This document shows positions 16,063 through 23,193 of a stretch of DNA of 33,891 nt, one piece after another. The notes beneath the pieces are model-generated. The model was not told the origin of the DNA, did no database searches, and worked only from the letters and a program-made list of their open reading frames with translations. The number at the start of each line of letters is the position of its first letter. Position 1 is the first letter of the stretch. Source of the stretch: Mxb001 sp049431945. GTDB taxonomy: Bacteria; Actinomycetota; Actinomycetes; S36-B12. The stretch covers positions 1 to 33,891 of the forward strand of contig JBMTDJ010000017.1 of NCBI GenBank assembly GCA_049431945.1, read 5' to 3'. Both the position numbers and the translations under genes were made by a program.

Positions 16063-17385
16063 GTGGCCGCTGCGCGTAGCCGCTCCCGCAAGCCCGCCGC
16101 CCGCACCTTCGTCATCGACACCTCGGTCCTGCTGTCGGACCCGCACGCTCTGCTGCGGTTTGACGAGCACGAGGTGGTCATTCCTGTCGTGGTGGTGACC
16201 GAACTCGAGGGCAAACGCACGCACCCCGAGCTGGGCTACTTCGCCCGTACGGCACTGCGGCTGCTCGACGATCTGCGGGTGAAGCACGGTCGGCTTGATG
16301 AGCCGATGGCCGTGGGGGAGTCAGGTGGCACGGTCCGCGTGGAGTTGAATCACGCTGACGCGTCGATCCTGCCGAGCGGATTCCAACTCGGCGATAACGA
16401 CACGCGCATCCTTGCCGTCGCACGCAACCTCGCCGCCGATGGCCATGACGTCGTCCTCGTGAGCAAGGACCTGCCCATGCGGGTCAAGGCCTCGGCCGTC
16501 GGGCTTGCTGCCGAGGAGTATCGGGCCGAGCTCGTCGTCGAGTCGGGCTGGACCGGCATGGCCGAGATGGACGTGGCTGCCAGCACCCTCGATGGTCTGT
16601 ACGACGAGACGATCATCGACCTCGACGCGGCCCGTGATCTGCCCTGCCACACCGGCCTGGTGCTTGTCTCCGACCGCGGCAGCGCCCTCGGGCGCGTGAC
16701 CCCGGAGAAGCAGGTGCGCCTGGTGCGCGGTGACCGTGAGGCCTTCGGGCTCCACGGTCGCAGTGCCGAGCAGCGCATCGCCCTGGACCTCCTGCTCGAT
16801 CCCGAGATCGGCATCGTGTCCCTGGGCGGACGCGCTGGCACCGGCAAGAGCGCCCTGGCGCTGTGTGCCGGACTCGAGGCTGTCCTCGAGCGCCGTCAGC
16901 ATCGCAAGGTGGTGGTCTTCCGGCCCCTGTACGCCGTCGGTGGCCAGGACCTGGGCTACCTGCCCGGCACCGAGAACGAGAAGATGTCGCCCTGGGCTCA
17001 GGCCGTCTTCGACACTCTCGGCGCGGTCACGACCTCCGAGGTGGTCGAGGAGGTGCTCGATCGGGGCATGCTCGAGGTCCTGCCGCTGACCCACATCCGA
17101 GGGCGATCGCTCCATGACGCCTTCGTCATCGTCGATGAGGCTCAGTCGCTGGAGCGCAATGTCCTGCTCACCGTGCTGTCCCGGATCGGCCGTGACTCCC
17201 GGGTGGTCCTCACCCACGACGTCGCTCAGCGGGACAACCTGCGCGTGGGGCGCCACGACGGGGTCGTCGCGGTCGTCGAGAAGCTCAAGGGCCACCCCCT
17301 CTTCGCTCACGTCACGCTGACGCGATCGGAGCGCTCGCCCATCGCAGCCCTAGTCACGGAGATGCTCGAAGATCTCCCTGTGTGA
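16063..17385 (+). CDS. phoH2: PhoH2: PIN-domain RNase fused to PhoH ATPase
   Basis: A 440-residue protein in two domains. Residues 15-150 form a PIN nuclease fold: acidic residues occur in FVIDTSVLL, VTELEGKR, DNDTRILAVARNL and LVSKDLPMRVKA, the usual metal-binding set. The C-terminal PhoH domain has Walker A GRAGTGKSA (K262) and Walker B FVIVDEAQ, and ends with HVTLTRSERSPIAALV. Mycobacterial PhoH2 is a sequence-specific RNA helicase and RNase reported as a toxin with the upstream antitoxin PhoAT. GTG 16063 has GAGGAGAA 3 nt upstream, so it uses a Shine-Dalgarno leader, in contrast to most neighbours. The 207 bp before it have inverted repeats but no convincing antitoxin gene. Confidence 0.92.
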   Translation: MAAARSRSRKPAARTFVIDTSVLLSDPHALLRFDEHEVVIPVVVVTELEGKRTHPELGYFARTALRLLDDLRVKHGRLDEPMAVGESGGTVRVELNHADASILPSGFQLGDNDTRILAVARNLAADGHDVVLVSKDLPMRVKASAVGLAAEEYRAELVVESGWTGMAEMDVAASTLDGLYDETIIDLDAARDLPCHTGLVLVSDRGSALGRVTPEKQVRLVRGDREAFGLHGRSAEQRIALDLLLDPEIGIVSLGGRAGTGKSALALCAGLEAVLERRQHRKVVVFRPLYAVGGQDLGYLPGTENEKMSPWAQAVFDTLGAVTTSEVVEEVLDRGMLEVLPLTHIRGRSLHDAFVIVDEAQSLERNVLLTVLSRIGRDSRVVLTHDVAQRDNLRVGRHDGVVAVVEKLKGHPLFAHVTLTRSERSPIAALVTEMLEDLPV

Positions 17386-17452
17386 ACTAGATCACGCCCG
17401 TTCCCCCATGAAATCGCGACAAGAAGTCTGAATAGTCCGATTTAGGGCAGTG

Positions 17453-17461
17453 TTATCCACA
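17453..17461 (+). promoter_or_regulatory. perfect DnaA box TTATCCACA
   Basis: TTATCCACA matches the TTATNCACA consensus and lies in the 130-bp gap between phoH2 and the muralytic gene, 51 bp before the -10 hexamer CACGGT (55 bp before the GTG start codon is counted from 17516). A single site cannot be an origin; it could regulate or be chance. Confidence 0.45.
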
Positions 17462-17469
17462 GACTTTTC

Positions 17470-17485
17470 GTTACCTCGGCGTGAC
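17470..17485 (+). promoter_or_regulatory. direct repeat GTTAC-N6-GTGAC upstream of the muralytic gene
   Basis: Two five-base half sites with an 11-bp period lie just upstream of the -10 region. The layout resembles operators of OmpR-type response regulators. Candidate only. Confidence 0.3.
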
Positions 17486-17503
17486 ATTTGCCGATTCCTT
17501 AGG

Positions 17504-17509
17504 CACGGT
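17504..17509 (+). promoter_or_regulatory. -10 hexamer CACGGT of the muralytic enzyme gene
   Basis: CACGGT is 6 nt before GTG 17516. It supports this start, which also gives the best signal peptide. Confidence 0.45.
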
Positions 17510-17515
17510 AGTCCG

Positions 17516-18556
17516 GTGCTGATCGGTCAAAAGTCACGTCGCCTGGGTCTGTCCGGCGCGGCCCGCGGGGTTCTCGTGTCAGCGATGTCAGCGGCACTCC
17601 TCATCGCCCCCGTCGCTGTCGCGGCTTCGGCATCCCCCGCGTCGCCGACCGCGGACGAACTGCCTCCCAACGAGCGCGCCCCGCGGCCCGCCCCTCCGGA
17701 ACTGCCCGAGAACGAGCGCGCCCCCCGCGTGCCCACCCCTCCGGATCTCGGCGATACCCCGTGGAACACCGAGGCCGGCCGCGACATGAAGGGCTACCGC
17801 CTGAGCACCTACACGGGGAAGTACTACGACCCGGCCCGCGAGCAGTACCGCATCTGTGTGATCCAGCGCGAGAGCGGGGGCAACTACGACGAGCCATCAG
17901 GTCCGTGGAGGGGTGCCTACCAATTCAGCGACAGCCTCGCGGCCGGCGCCTTGCGCGCCATGCGCTCGGAGATCATCGAGGTCTACGGCAATGCCGGTCG
18001 GCAGGCCCTCGACTCGCTCGAGGGCACGTATATCCACACGTGGCCCCGCTACTTCCAGGACGCGGCGTTCTGGACGACATTCAACATGGGAGCCGGGGCA
18101 AGCCATTGGTCTGGCGGCAATTGGTACTGCAATCCGGCGCGCAATGCCGAGAGTGGCTGGCCGAGTCCCAATCACTACCACTACTCGCCGATCGAGAGAT
18201 CCAAGGCCGACAGGACTCAGGCCACGACCCGGTCGACTCCCGAGGCTAACCAGCGCCTCGCGCGCAGTTTCATCCGCACCGAGTACGGCTGGGGCAAGCG
18301 ACAGTTCCGCGCACTCAAGGCGATGTGGTGGAAAGAGAGCAACTGGCGCCACGACGTGATCAATAACCACCCGAATGGCCCGTGGTACGGGCTCGGGCAG
18401 GTCAACGGCGGGTTCATCGCCAGCCGCGGCTACTCCATCAAGAACTACATGGCCTCGCCCCGAGCGCAGGTCGATGTCGGCGCGGCCTATATCAAGCAGC
18501 GCTATGGCTCGCCGGTGAAGGCATGGTCCTTCTGGCAGTCCAACGGCTGGTACTAG
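17516..18556 (+). CDS. secreted cell-wall hydrolase with two transglycosylase-like domains
   Basis: A 346-residue exported protein. The signal peptide has a basic start (QKSRRLG), a hydrophobic core and a cut near APVAVAAS. A linker repeats ELPPNERAPRP and ELPENERAPRV. The first lysozyme-like domain (about 95-215) has the catalytic-type CVIQRESGGNY and GAYQFS. The second (about 250-346) resembles the C-terminal domain of aggregation-promoting-factor-type transglycosylases: YGWGKRQFRALKAMWWKESNW, with the Glu at the catalytic position, then GPWYGLGQV and a WSFWQSNGWY end. Both are likely to cleave peptidoglycan glycan strands, for growth or resuscitation. GTG 17516 follows CACGGT by 6 nt. The stop is shared with fumarase across CTAG. 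Confidence 0.85.
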   Translation: MLIGQKSRRLGLSGAARGVLVSAMSAALLIAPVAVAASASPASPTADELPPNERAPRPAPPELPENERAPRVPTPPDLGDTPWNTEAGRDMKGYRLSTYTGKYYDPAREQYRICVIQRESGGNYDEPSGPWRGAYQFSDSLAAGALRAMRSEIIEVYGNAGRQALDSLEGTYIHTWPRYFQDAAFWTTFNMGAGASHWSGGNWYCNPARNAESGWPSPNHYHYSPIERSKADRTQATTRSTPEANQRLARSFIRTEYGWGKRQFRALKAMWWKESNWRHDVINNHPNGPWYGLGQVNGGFIASRGYSIKNYMASPRAQVDVGAAYIKQRYGSPVKAWSFWQSNGWY

Positions 18557-20223
18557 CCGGAGTCGGCGGGCGGTCCGATCTGGATCGTGCGCACCACGGG
18601 CCTGAGGGTCTCAGCGAAGAAGTCGTTGCCCTTGTCGTCGACCACGACGAAGGCCGGGAAGTCGACGACGTCGATCTTCCAGACCGCCTCCATGCCGAGT
18701 TCGGGGAAGTCGATGACCTCGACCGACTTGATGTTGTCCTGGGCCAAGATCGCGGCGGGGCCTCCGATTGAGCCGAGGTAAAAGCCGCCGTTCTCCTCGC
18801 ACGCCTTGGTGACCGCGGGGCTGCGATTGCCCTTGGCGAGCATGACCATGGAGCCGCCGGCCTTCTGGAACTGGTCGACGTAGGCGTCCATGCGGCCGGC
18901 CGTCGTCGGACCGAATGATCCGGAGGGCAGGCCCTGGGGTGTTTTGGCCGGCCCGGCGTAGTAGACCGCGTGGTCGCGGAGGTAGTCCGGCATCGGCTCA
19001 CCGCGGTCGAGCATGTCCTTGATCTTGGCGTGCGCAATGTCGCGCGCCACGACGAGCGGACCCGTCAGGGCGACGCGCGTCTTGACGGGCAACCGGGACA
19101 GTTGGGCACGAATGTCCGCCATGGGCTGATGGAGGTCGATGCGGACCACCTCGCTGTCATCGCCATGCTCGACATCGGGGAGGTACTGGGCGGGATCGGT
19201 CTCGAGTTGCTCGAGAAACGCGCCCTCGGGGGTGATCCGGGCCAGGGCCTGGCGATCGGCCGAGCACGACACCGCGATCGCGACCGGCAGGGATGCCCCG
19301 TGGCGCGGAAGGCGGATGACGCGAACATCGTGGCAGAAGTACTTGCCGCCGAACTGAGCCCCGATCCCGAAGCCCCGGGTGAGTTCGAGGACCTCGGTCT
19401 CCATCTCGAGATCGCGGAAGCCGTGCGCGTCCATGCTGCCGTGCACGGGGAGGGTGTCGAGGTAGCGGGCGCTCGCGAGCTTGGCGACTTTGAGCGCGTA
19501 TTCGGCGCTCGTCCCGCCGACGACGATCGCCAGGTGGTACGGCGGGCAGGCAGCGGTGCCGATAGACCGCAGTGCAGCGTCGAGGAACTCCCGGAAGCGC
19601 GCGGGAGTGAGCAGGGCCTTGGTCTCCTGGAAGAGGAAGCTCTTGTTGGCTGATCCTCCGCCCTTGGCCATATAGAGGAACTCGTAGGAGAGCTCGTGCC
19701 CTGGCTTGGTGTCGGCGTAGATCTCGATCTGGGCCGGGAGGTTGGTCCCGGTGTTGCGCTCATCCCACATCGTCAGGGGTGCCATCTGCGAGTAGCGCAG
19801 ATTCAGCGATGCATAGGCATCGAACACGCCGCGACTGATCGCCGCTTCATCGGGTCCGGGCGTGAGGATGTGCTGCCCCCGTTTGCCCACCACGATCGCC
19901 GTACCCGTGTCCTGGCACATGGGGAGGACGCCGCCCGCGGCGACGTTGGCGTTCTTGAGCAGATCAAGGGCGACGAACCGATCATTGGCGCTGGCTTCTG
20001 GATCGTCGAGGATGGAGCGGAGTTGCGCCAGGTGCCCTGGGCGGAGCAGGTGCGAGATGTCGTGGATCGCCTCGAAGGTGAGCAGGCGCAACACTTCGGG
20101 GTCGACGTGGAGGAATTGGCGTCCGCCGAGGTCGACGACCTCGATCCCTTCGCCCGTGATGAGGCGATATGGCGTTGCATCCGGACCGAGGGGCAGCGGA
20201 TCCGCGTAGACGAACTCGGGCAT
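18553..20223 (-). CDS. fumA: fumarate hydratase, class I
   Basis: Reversibly hydrates fumarate to malate in the TCA cycle, using a [4Fe-4S] cluster. The protein has 556 residues, near the 548 of E. coli FumA. The three cluster ligands are visible at almost the same positions as E. coli C105, C224 and C318: C103 (MCQDTGTA), C226 (TAACPPYH) and C320 (AVSCSADR). Both domains are complete, with the C-terminal part holding ASFGPTTAGRMD-like residues (GSFGPTTAGRMDAY) and KGNRSPAV. The cluster makes class I enzymes oxygen-sensitive, and no class II fumC is in the window. ATG 20223 has TAGGCT 6 nt upstream and is divergent from the PfkB kinase, 41 bp away. Confidence 0.95.
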   Translation of the reverse strand: MPEFVYADPLPLGPDATPYRLITGEGIEVVDLGGRQFLHVDPEVLRLLTFEAIHDISHLLRPGHLAQLRSILDDPEASANDRFVALDLLKNANVAAGGVLPMCQDTGTAIVVGKRGQHILTPGPDEAAISRGVFDAYASLNLRYSQMAPLTMWDERNTGTNLPAQIEIYADTKPGHELSYEFLYMAKGGGSANKSFLFQETKALLTPARFREFLDAALRSIGTAACPPYHLAIVVGGTSAEYALKVAKLASARYLDTLPVHGSMDAHGFRDLEMETEVLELTRGFGIGAQFGGKYFCHDVRVIRLPRHGASLPVAIAVSCSADRQALARITPEGAFLEQLETDPAQYLPDVEHGDDSEVVRIDLHQPMADIRAQLSRLPVKTRVALTGPLVVARDIAHAKIKDMLDRGEPMPDYLRDHAVYYAGPAKTPQGLPSGSFGPTTAGRMDAYVDQFQKAGGSMVMLAKGNRSPAVTKACEENGGFYLGSIGGPAAILAQDNIKSVEVIDFPELGMEAVWKIDVVDFPAFVVVDDKGNDFFAETLRPVVRTIQIGPPADSG

Positions 20224-20229
20224 GCCACC

Positions 20230-20257
20230 AGCCTAGGCGCTCGTCCTTCGGTAGGTT
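20230..20257. promoter_or_regulatory. divergent fumarase / PfkB core promoters
   Basis: The 41 bp between the two start codons hold both -10 hexamers: TAGGCT on the minus strand (20230-20235), 6 nt before the fumarase ATG, and TAGGTT on the plus strand (20252-20257), 7 nt before the kinase GTG. There is no room for separate operators, so upstream control elements must sit inside the opposite gene. Confidence 0.6.
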
Positions 20258-20264
20258 CGGCGCC

Positions 20265-21233
20265 GTGAGTCCCCCTGTCATCGCGGTGCTGGGCGAGCGC
20301 ATCGTGGACTTCGTCCCCGGCGATGATCCCAGGGCCTATCGAGCGGTCGCCGGTGGTTCCCCCGCCAATGTGGCCCTGGGCGTCCGCCGCCTGGGAGGTG
20401 AGCCCGTCCTGCTGGGGCGCGCGGGGGACGACGGCCTCGCCGTCCTGCTTGACCAGGCGATCACGGACAACGGCCTCTCGACGGCGGCCCTCCTGCGACG
20501 CCAGGGCCCCAGCCTGCTCGCGGTGTGCACGCGAAACGATGACGGATCGGTGTCCTACTACTTCTATTTCCAGGGCAGCCCGGACCTGATGTGGGATGCA
20601 GACGATCTGTCCGAGGCCCTCGCCGCGGCCCGAGCCGCGGGCGCGACCGCGTGGCACACCGGATCGCTCGTGAGCTGGCTCGGCCCCGGCGTCGATGAGG
20701 TCCTCGCCGCATGGCGATCGGCGCGCGAGGCCGGTGACCTCACGCTGAGCTATGACCCCAACGCGCGCCCCGGCACCGTCCCGCGCGAGGCCATGCGCGC
20801 TCGGGTTGAGGACTTCGTCGCGCTCTCCGACCTGGTCAAGGTCAGTGATGAGGACATCGCATATCTCTACCCCGGTGAATCTGCCGCGACGGTGTGCGCC
20901 CGCTGGGCGACGGGGGGACCGTCGATAGTGGTCCTCACTCGTGGAGCCGATGGGCTTGCCGCGTGGCGCCCGAACAGGGACGTCGTCGACGTGCCGGGGC
21001 GACGCGTGCACGTGTCCGACACCGTGGGCGCAGGGGACACGGTGACTGCCGCCCTCCTTGTTGCCCTGGGCGACCTTGGGGCGCTAGGCCCCGGCGGGGA
21101 CATCGGGGGTCTGTCGGACGCTGACGTTCGCAGCATGCTCGAGAGAGCGGCCGCGGCCGCATCGATCACGTGCTCGCGGGAGGGTGCGCAGCCGCCCACG
21201 CGGACGGAGGTCGACGCGGTGCTCGTGTCCTAG
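20265..21233 (+). CDS. PfkB-family carbohydrate kinase, fructokinase-like
   Basis: A 322-residue ribokinase/PfkB-fold sugar kinase. The N-terminal PfkB signature is AGGSPANVALGVRRLGG with ARG(D)DGLAVLL following, and the C-terminal signature is DTVGAGDTVTAAL, where the second Asp is the catalytic base. YYFYFQGSPDLMW resembles the substrate lid of fructokinases, so fructose to fructose-6-phosphate is the best guess; other sugars are possible. GTG 20265 follows TAGGTT by 7 nt, supporting a leaderless start. It is convergent with glpX, sharing the CTAG stop. Linking a fructose-entering kinase with fructose-1,6-bisphosphatase would fit hexose-phosphate balance, though they are separate transcripts. 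Confidence 0.85.
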   Translation: MSPPVIAVLGERIVDFVPGDDPRAYRAVAGGSPANVALGVRRLGGEPVLLGRAGDDGLAVLLDQAITDNGLSTAALLRRQGPSLLAVCTRNDDGSVSYYFYFQGSPDLMWDADDLSEALAAARAAGATAWHTGSLVSWLGPGVDEVLAAWRSAREAGDLTLSYDPNARPGTVPREAMRARVEDFVALSDLVKVSDEDIAYLYPGESAATVCARWATGGPSIVVLTRGADGLAAWRPNRDVVDVPGRRVHVSDTVGAGDTVTAALLVALGDLGALGPGGDIGGLSDADVRSMLERAAAAASITCSREGAQPPTRTEVDAVLVS

Positions 21234-22279
21234 TCGGCGCTGCCGAAGTCGACGACGGCATACCTGCCCAGCTTGTCGAGCCGATGCTCGCTGGCGACCT
21301 CGCGGATGGTCCCGCTCTTGGAGCGCATGACGATCGAGTGAGTCTGAACGCCGTGGGAGGCGTAGTGGACACCCCGCAGGAGCTCCCCGTCGGTGATCCC
21401 CGTGGCACAGAAGAAGACGTTGTCACCGGTGACGAGGTCTTCGGTCGTGAGGACTCGGTCGAGGTCGTGGCCCGCGTCAATCGCTCGCTGGCGCTCCTCG
21501 TCGTCGCGTGGCCAGAGCTGGCCCTGGATAACTCCGCCCAGGCACTTGACGGCACAGGCGGTGATGATGCCCTCGGGCGTGCCTCCGATGCCCATGAGCA
21601 GGTCGACGCCGGTGCCTCGACGCATGGCCATGATTGCGCCAGCGACGTCGCCGTCGGCAATGAACTTGATGCGCGCTCCGGCCTCGCGGACTTCACGGAC
21701 TAGATCGTCATGTCGCGGACGGTCGAGGATGCAGACGGTGAGGTCGGCGACCGACATGCCCTTGGCCTTGGCTACGTGGCGAAGATTATCACCGCACGGT
21801 GCCGTGATGTCGACGACATTCGCGGCCTCGGGGCCCGTGACGAGCTTGCGCATGTAGAAGACGGCGCTGGGGTCGTACATCGACCCGCGCTCCGAGACGG
21901 CGAGGACGGATATCGCGTTGGACATGCCCTTGGCGCACAGGGTCGTGCCATCGATGGGATCCACGGCGACATCGACCTGCGGGCCGCTGCCATCTCCGAC
22001 CCGCTCTCCGTTGAAGAGCATGGGGGCGTCATCCTTCTCGCCTTCGCCGATGACAACGATGCCGTCCATCGAGACACTGCCGATGAGTTGACGCATGGCG
22101 TTGACGGCCGCGCCGTCGGCGCCGTTCTTGTCGCCCCGGCCAACCCACCTGGCGGCCGCCATCGACGCAGCCTCCGTGACCCGCACGAGCTCGAGGGCCA
22201 GATTGCGGTCGGGCGTCTCCATGGCGCTCATGCCTGACTCTCTCACGCGCACGGGCCGAGATGTGGCCGTGTCGGTCAT
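21230..22279 (-). CDS. glpX: fructose-1,6-bisphosphatase, class II
   Basis: Hydrolyses fructose-1,6-bisphosphate to fructose-6-phosphate in gluconeogenesis. The protein has 349 residues. Family landmarks are RNLALELVRVTEAASMAAARWVGRGDKN split across residues 25-52, the metal-binding GEGEKDDAPML, the VDPIDGTTL phosphatase motif, and the TGVDLLMGIGGTPEG and ATGITDGELL blocks. Class II GlpX is the usual FBPase of actinobacteria. The start at 22279 adds a 16-residue extension before MSAMETPDRN; CATCGT lies 5 nt upstream of it, while nothing promoter-like or Shine-Dalgarno-like precedes the inner Met. Divergent from the DUF4245 gene with only 16 bp between start codons. Confidence 0.94.
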   Translation of the reverse strand: MTDTATSRPVRVRESGMSAMETPDRNLALELVRVTEAASMAAARWVGRGDKNGADGAAVNAMRQLIGSVSMDGIVVIGEGEKDDAPMLFNGERVGDGSGPQVDVAVDPIDGTTLCAKGMSNAISVLAVSERGSMYDPSAVFYMRKLVTGPEAANVVDITAPCGDNLRHVAKAKGMSVADLTVCILDRPRHDDLVREVREAGARIKFIADGDVAGAIMAMRRGTGVDLLMGIGGTPEGIITACAVKCLGGVIQGQLWPRDDEERQRAIDAGHDLDRVLTTEDLVTGDNVFFCATGITDGELLRGVHYASHGVQTHSIVMRSKSGTIREVASEHRLDKLGRYAVVDFGSAD

Positions 22280-22283
22280 CAGG

Positions 22284-22290
22284 GACGATG
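22284..22290. promoter_or_regulatory. overlapping divergent -10 elements of glpX and DUF4245
   Basis: GACGAT on the plus strand (22284-22289) is 6 nt before GTG 22296. On the minus strand the same bases read CATCGT (22285-22290), 5 nt before ATG 22279. The two hexamers lie on top of each other, so RNA polymerase could probably occupy only one at a time. Confidence 0.45.
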
Positions 22291-22295
22291 GTCAG

Positions 22296-22898
22296 GTGCC
22301 TCAGGAAGCCTCCGCCTCCCAGTCGGGCGATCTCCCCCCGGGCGAGCTTCGTCCGACAGGGCGACCCAATGCGCGCCTGCGCCAGACGGTGCGCGACATG
22401 GTCCTGTCACTTGTTGTCGTCCTGGGTGCGATCGGGATCATCCTGGCCATCACCTGGCGTCCGGCGCCTGATCCCGTCCGCGTCATCGATCCAGGACCCG
22501 TGCTGGCCCTGGCCAGGGCGCAAGCGCCCTATCCCGTCCTGTACCCCGCCGATCTCGACGATGGCTGGAGGCCGACCAGTGCACGCTGGGAGATCACCCC
22601 GACATCGACACCGGATCCGGCCTGGCACCTCGGACTGGTCACCCCCGATGAGGACTACGCACAGGTGGGGCAGACGGCCTCGGGGAACACCGCCTACGTG
22701 ATGGAACAGGTAGGGCGTTCCGCTCCGACGGGTGAGTGGGACGGGTGGCAGCGATACGAGTTCTCCGACGAACGAGCGCTGATGCAGGTCACCGACGGGG
22801 TGACGATCATCGTGTCCGGGACGGCTCCATGGCAGACCCTGGAGTTCCTAGCCCAGCGCCTGAGCGCCAACGCGGTGCCGCCTCAATCTGGGGACTGA
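22296..22898 (+). CDS. DUF4245 family membrane-anchored protein
   Basis: A 200-residue protein: a hydrophilic N-terminus of about 40 residues, one transmembrane helix (MVLSLVVVLGAIGIILAITW), then an extracytoplasmic domain with YPVLYPADLDDGWRPTSARW and a final helix LEFLAQRLS. This layout and the sequence agree with DUF4245, an actinobacterial family often beside glpX or fumarase and exodeoxyribonuclease VII genes. Its function is unknown. GTG 22296 was chosen because GACGAT lies 6 nt upstream; longer starts would run deep into glpX on the other strand. A GC-rich inverted repeat follows its stop. Confidence 0.85.
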   Translation: MPQEASASQSGDLPPGELRPTGRPNARLRQTVRDMVLSLVVVLGAIGIILAITWRPAPDPVRVIDPGPVLALARAQAPYPVLYPADLDDGWRPTSARWEITPTSTPDPAWHLGLVTPDEDYAQVGQTASGNTAYVMEQVGRSAPTGEWDGWQRYEFSDERALMQVTDGVTIIVSGTAPWQTLEFLAQRLSANAVPPQSGD

Positions 22899-22928
22899 TC
22901 TTCTTGAACTTCCCGGTTGTCAAGTGTT

Positions 22929-22978
22929 GCGGCCGCCCGCGCACCTTGACCACCAGAGCGTGAGAAGTCGGCGGCCGC
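22929..22978. terminator. GC-rich inverted repeat between convergent DUF4245 and xseB
   Basis: GCGGCCGCC (22929-22937) pairs perfectly with GGCGGCCGC (22970-22978), giving a 9-bp stem with a 32-nt loop. It lies between the stops of two convergent units. There is no U-tract, so it is at best a bidirectional hairpin terminator of the GC-rich type. Confidence 0.35.
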
Positions 22979-22982
22979 GCAC

Positions 22983-23189
22983 CTAATCCTCGTCCGACTG
23001 GGCAGCATCGAGGCGCGCCTGCGCGCCGGCGAGCCAGGACTCGCAGATGCGCGCGTACTCCTCGCCCCGCTCCCACAGGGACAGGGCTTCCTCGAGGGTT
23101 GCCTGCCCCGACTCCAGTGCGGCCACGACCTCCGCGAGGGCGGCGCGGGCCTCCTCGTATCCGATGGCGGGTTCGGACGGCGTGGTCAT
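22983..23189 (-). CDS. xseB: exodeoxyribonuclease VII small subunit
   Basis: A 68-residue small subunit of exonuclease VII, which degrades single-stranded DNA with XseA in the cytoplasm; several XseB chains decorate each XseA. It is a helical hairpin with the family pattern GYEEARAALAEVVAALESGQATLEEAL and LWERGEEYARICE (shown here in pieces by residues 9-35 and 37-49). ATG 23189 was chosen over an upstream start at 23246, because TACGCT lies exactly 6 nt before it and the family begins near there. It is 4 nt after the xseA stop, so it can be read with xseA or from its own promoter. Confidence 0.93.
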   Translation of the reverse strand: MTTPSEPAIGYEEARAALAEVVAALESGQATLEEALSLWERGEEYARICESWLAGAQARLDAAQSDED

Positions 23190-23193
23190 GGGC

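Noticed and set aside
16321..17310. A 329-codon minus-strand frame inside phoH2
   Set aside because: It mirrors the phoH2 coding frame and has no family match or start signal.
17453..17461. Replication origin
   Set aside because: There is one DnaA box only, no AT-rich unwinding region, and no dnaA, dnaN or gyrase genes nearby.
17386..17515. A c-di-AMP (ydaO-type) riboswitch, often found before actinobacterial wall hydrolases
   Set aside because: The gap is only 130 bp and shows none of the conserved blocks I would expect; the promoter hexamer also places the RNA start at the start codon.
20265..22279. A phosphofructokinase/FBPase operon
   Set aside because: The two genes are convergent, not co-directional, and the kinase looks more like a fructokinase.
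22929..22978. Insertion-sequence terminal repeats
   Set aside because: The repeat arms are only 9 bp, with no transposase and no target duplication.
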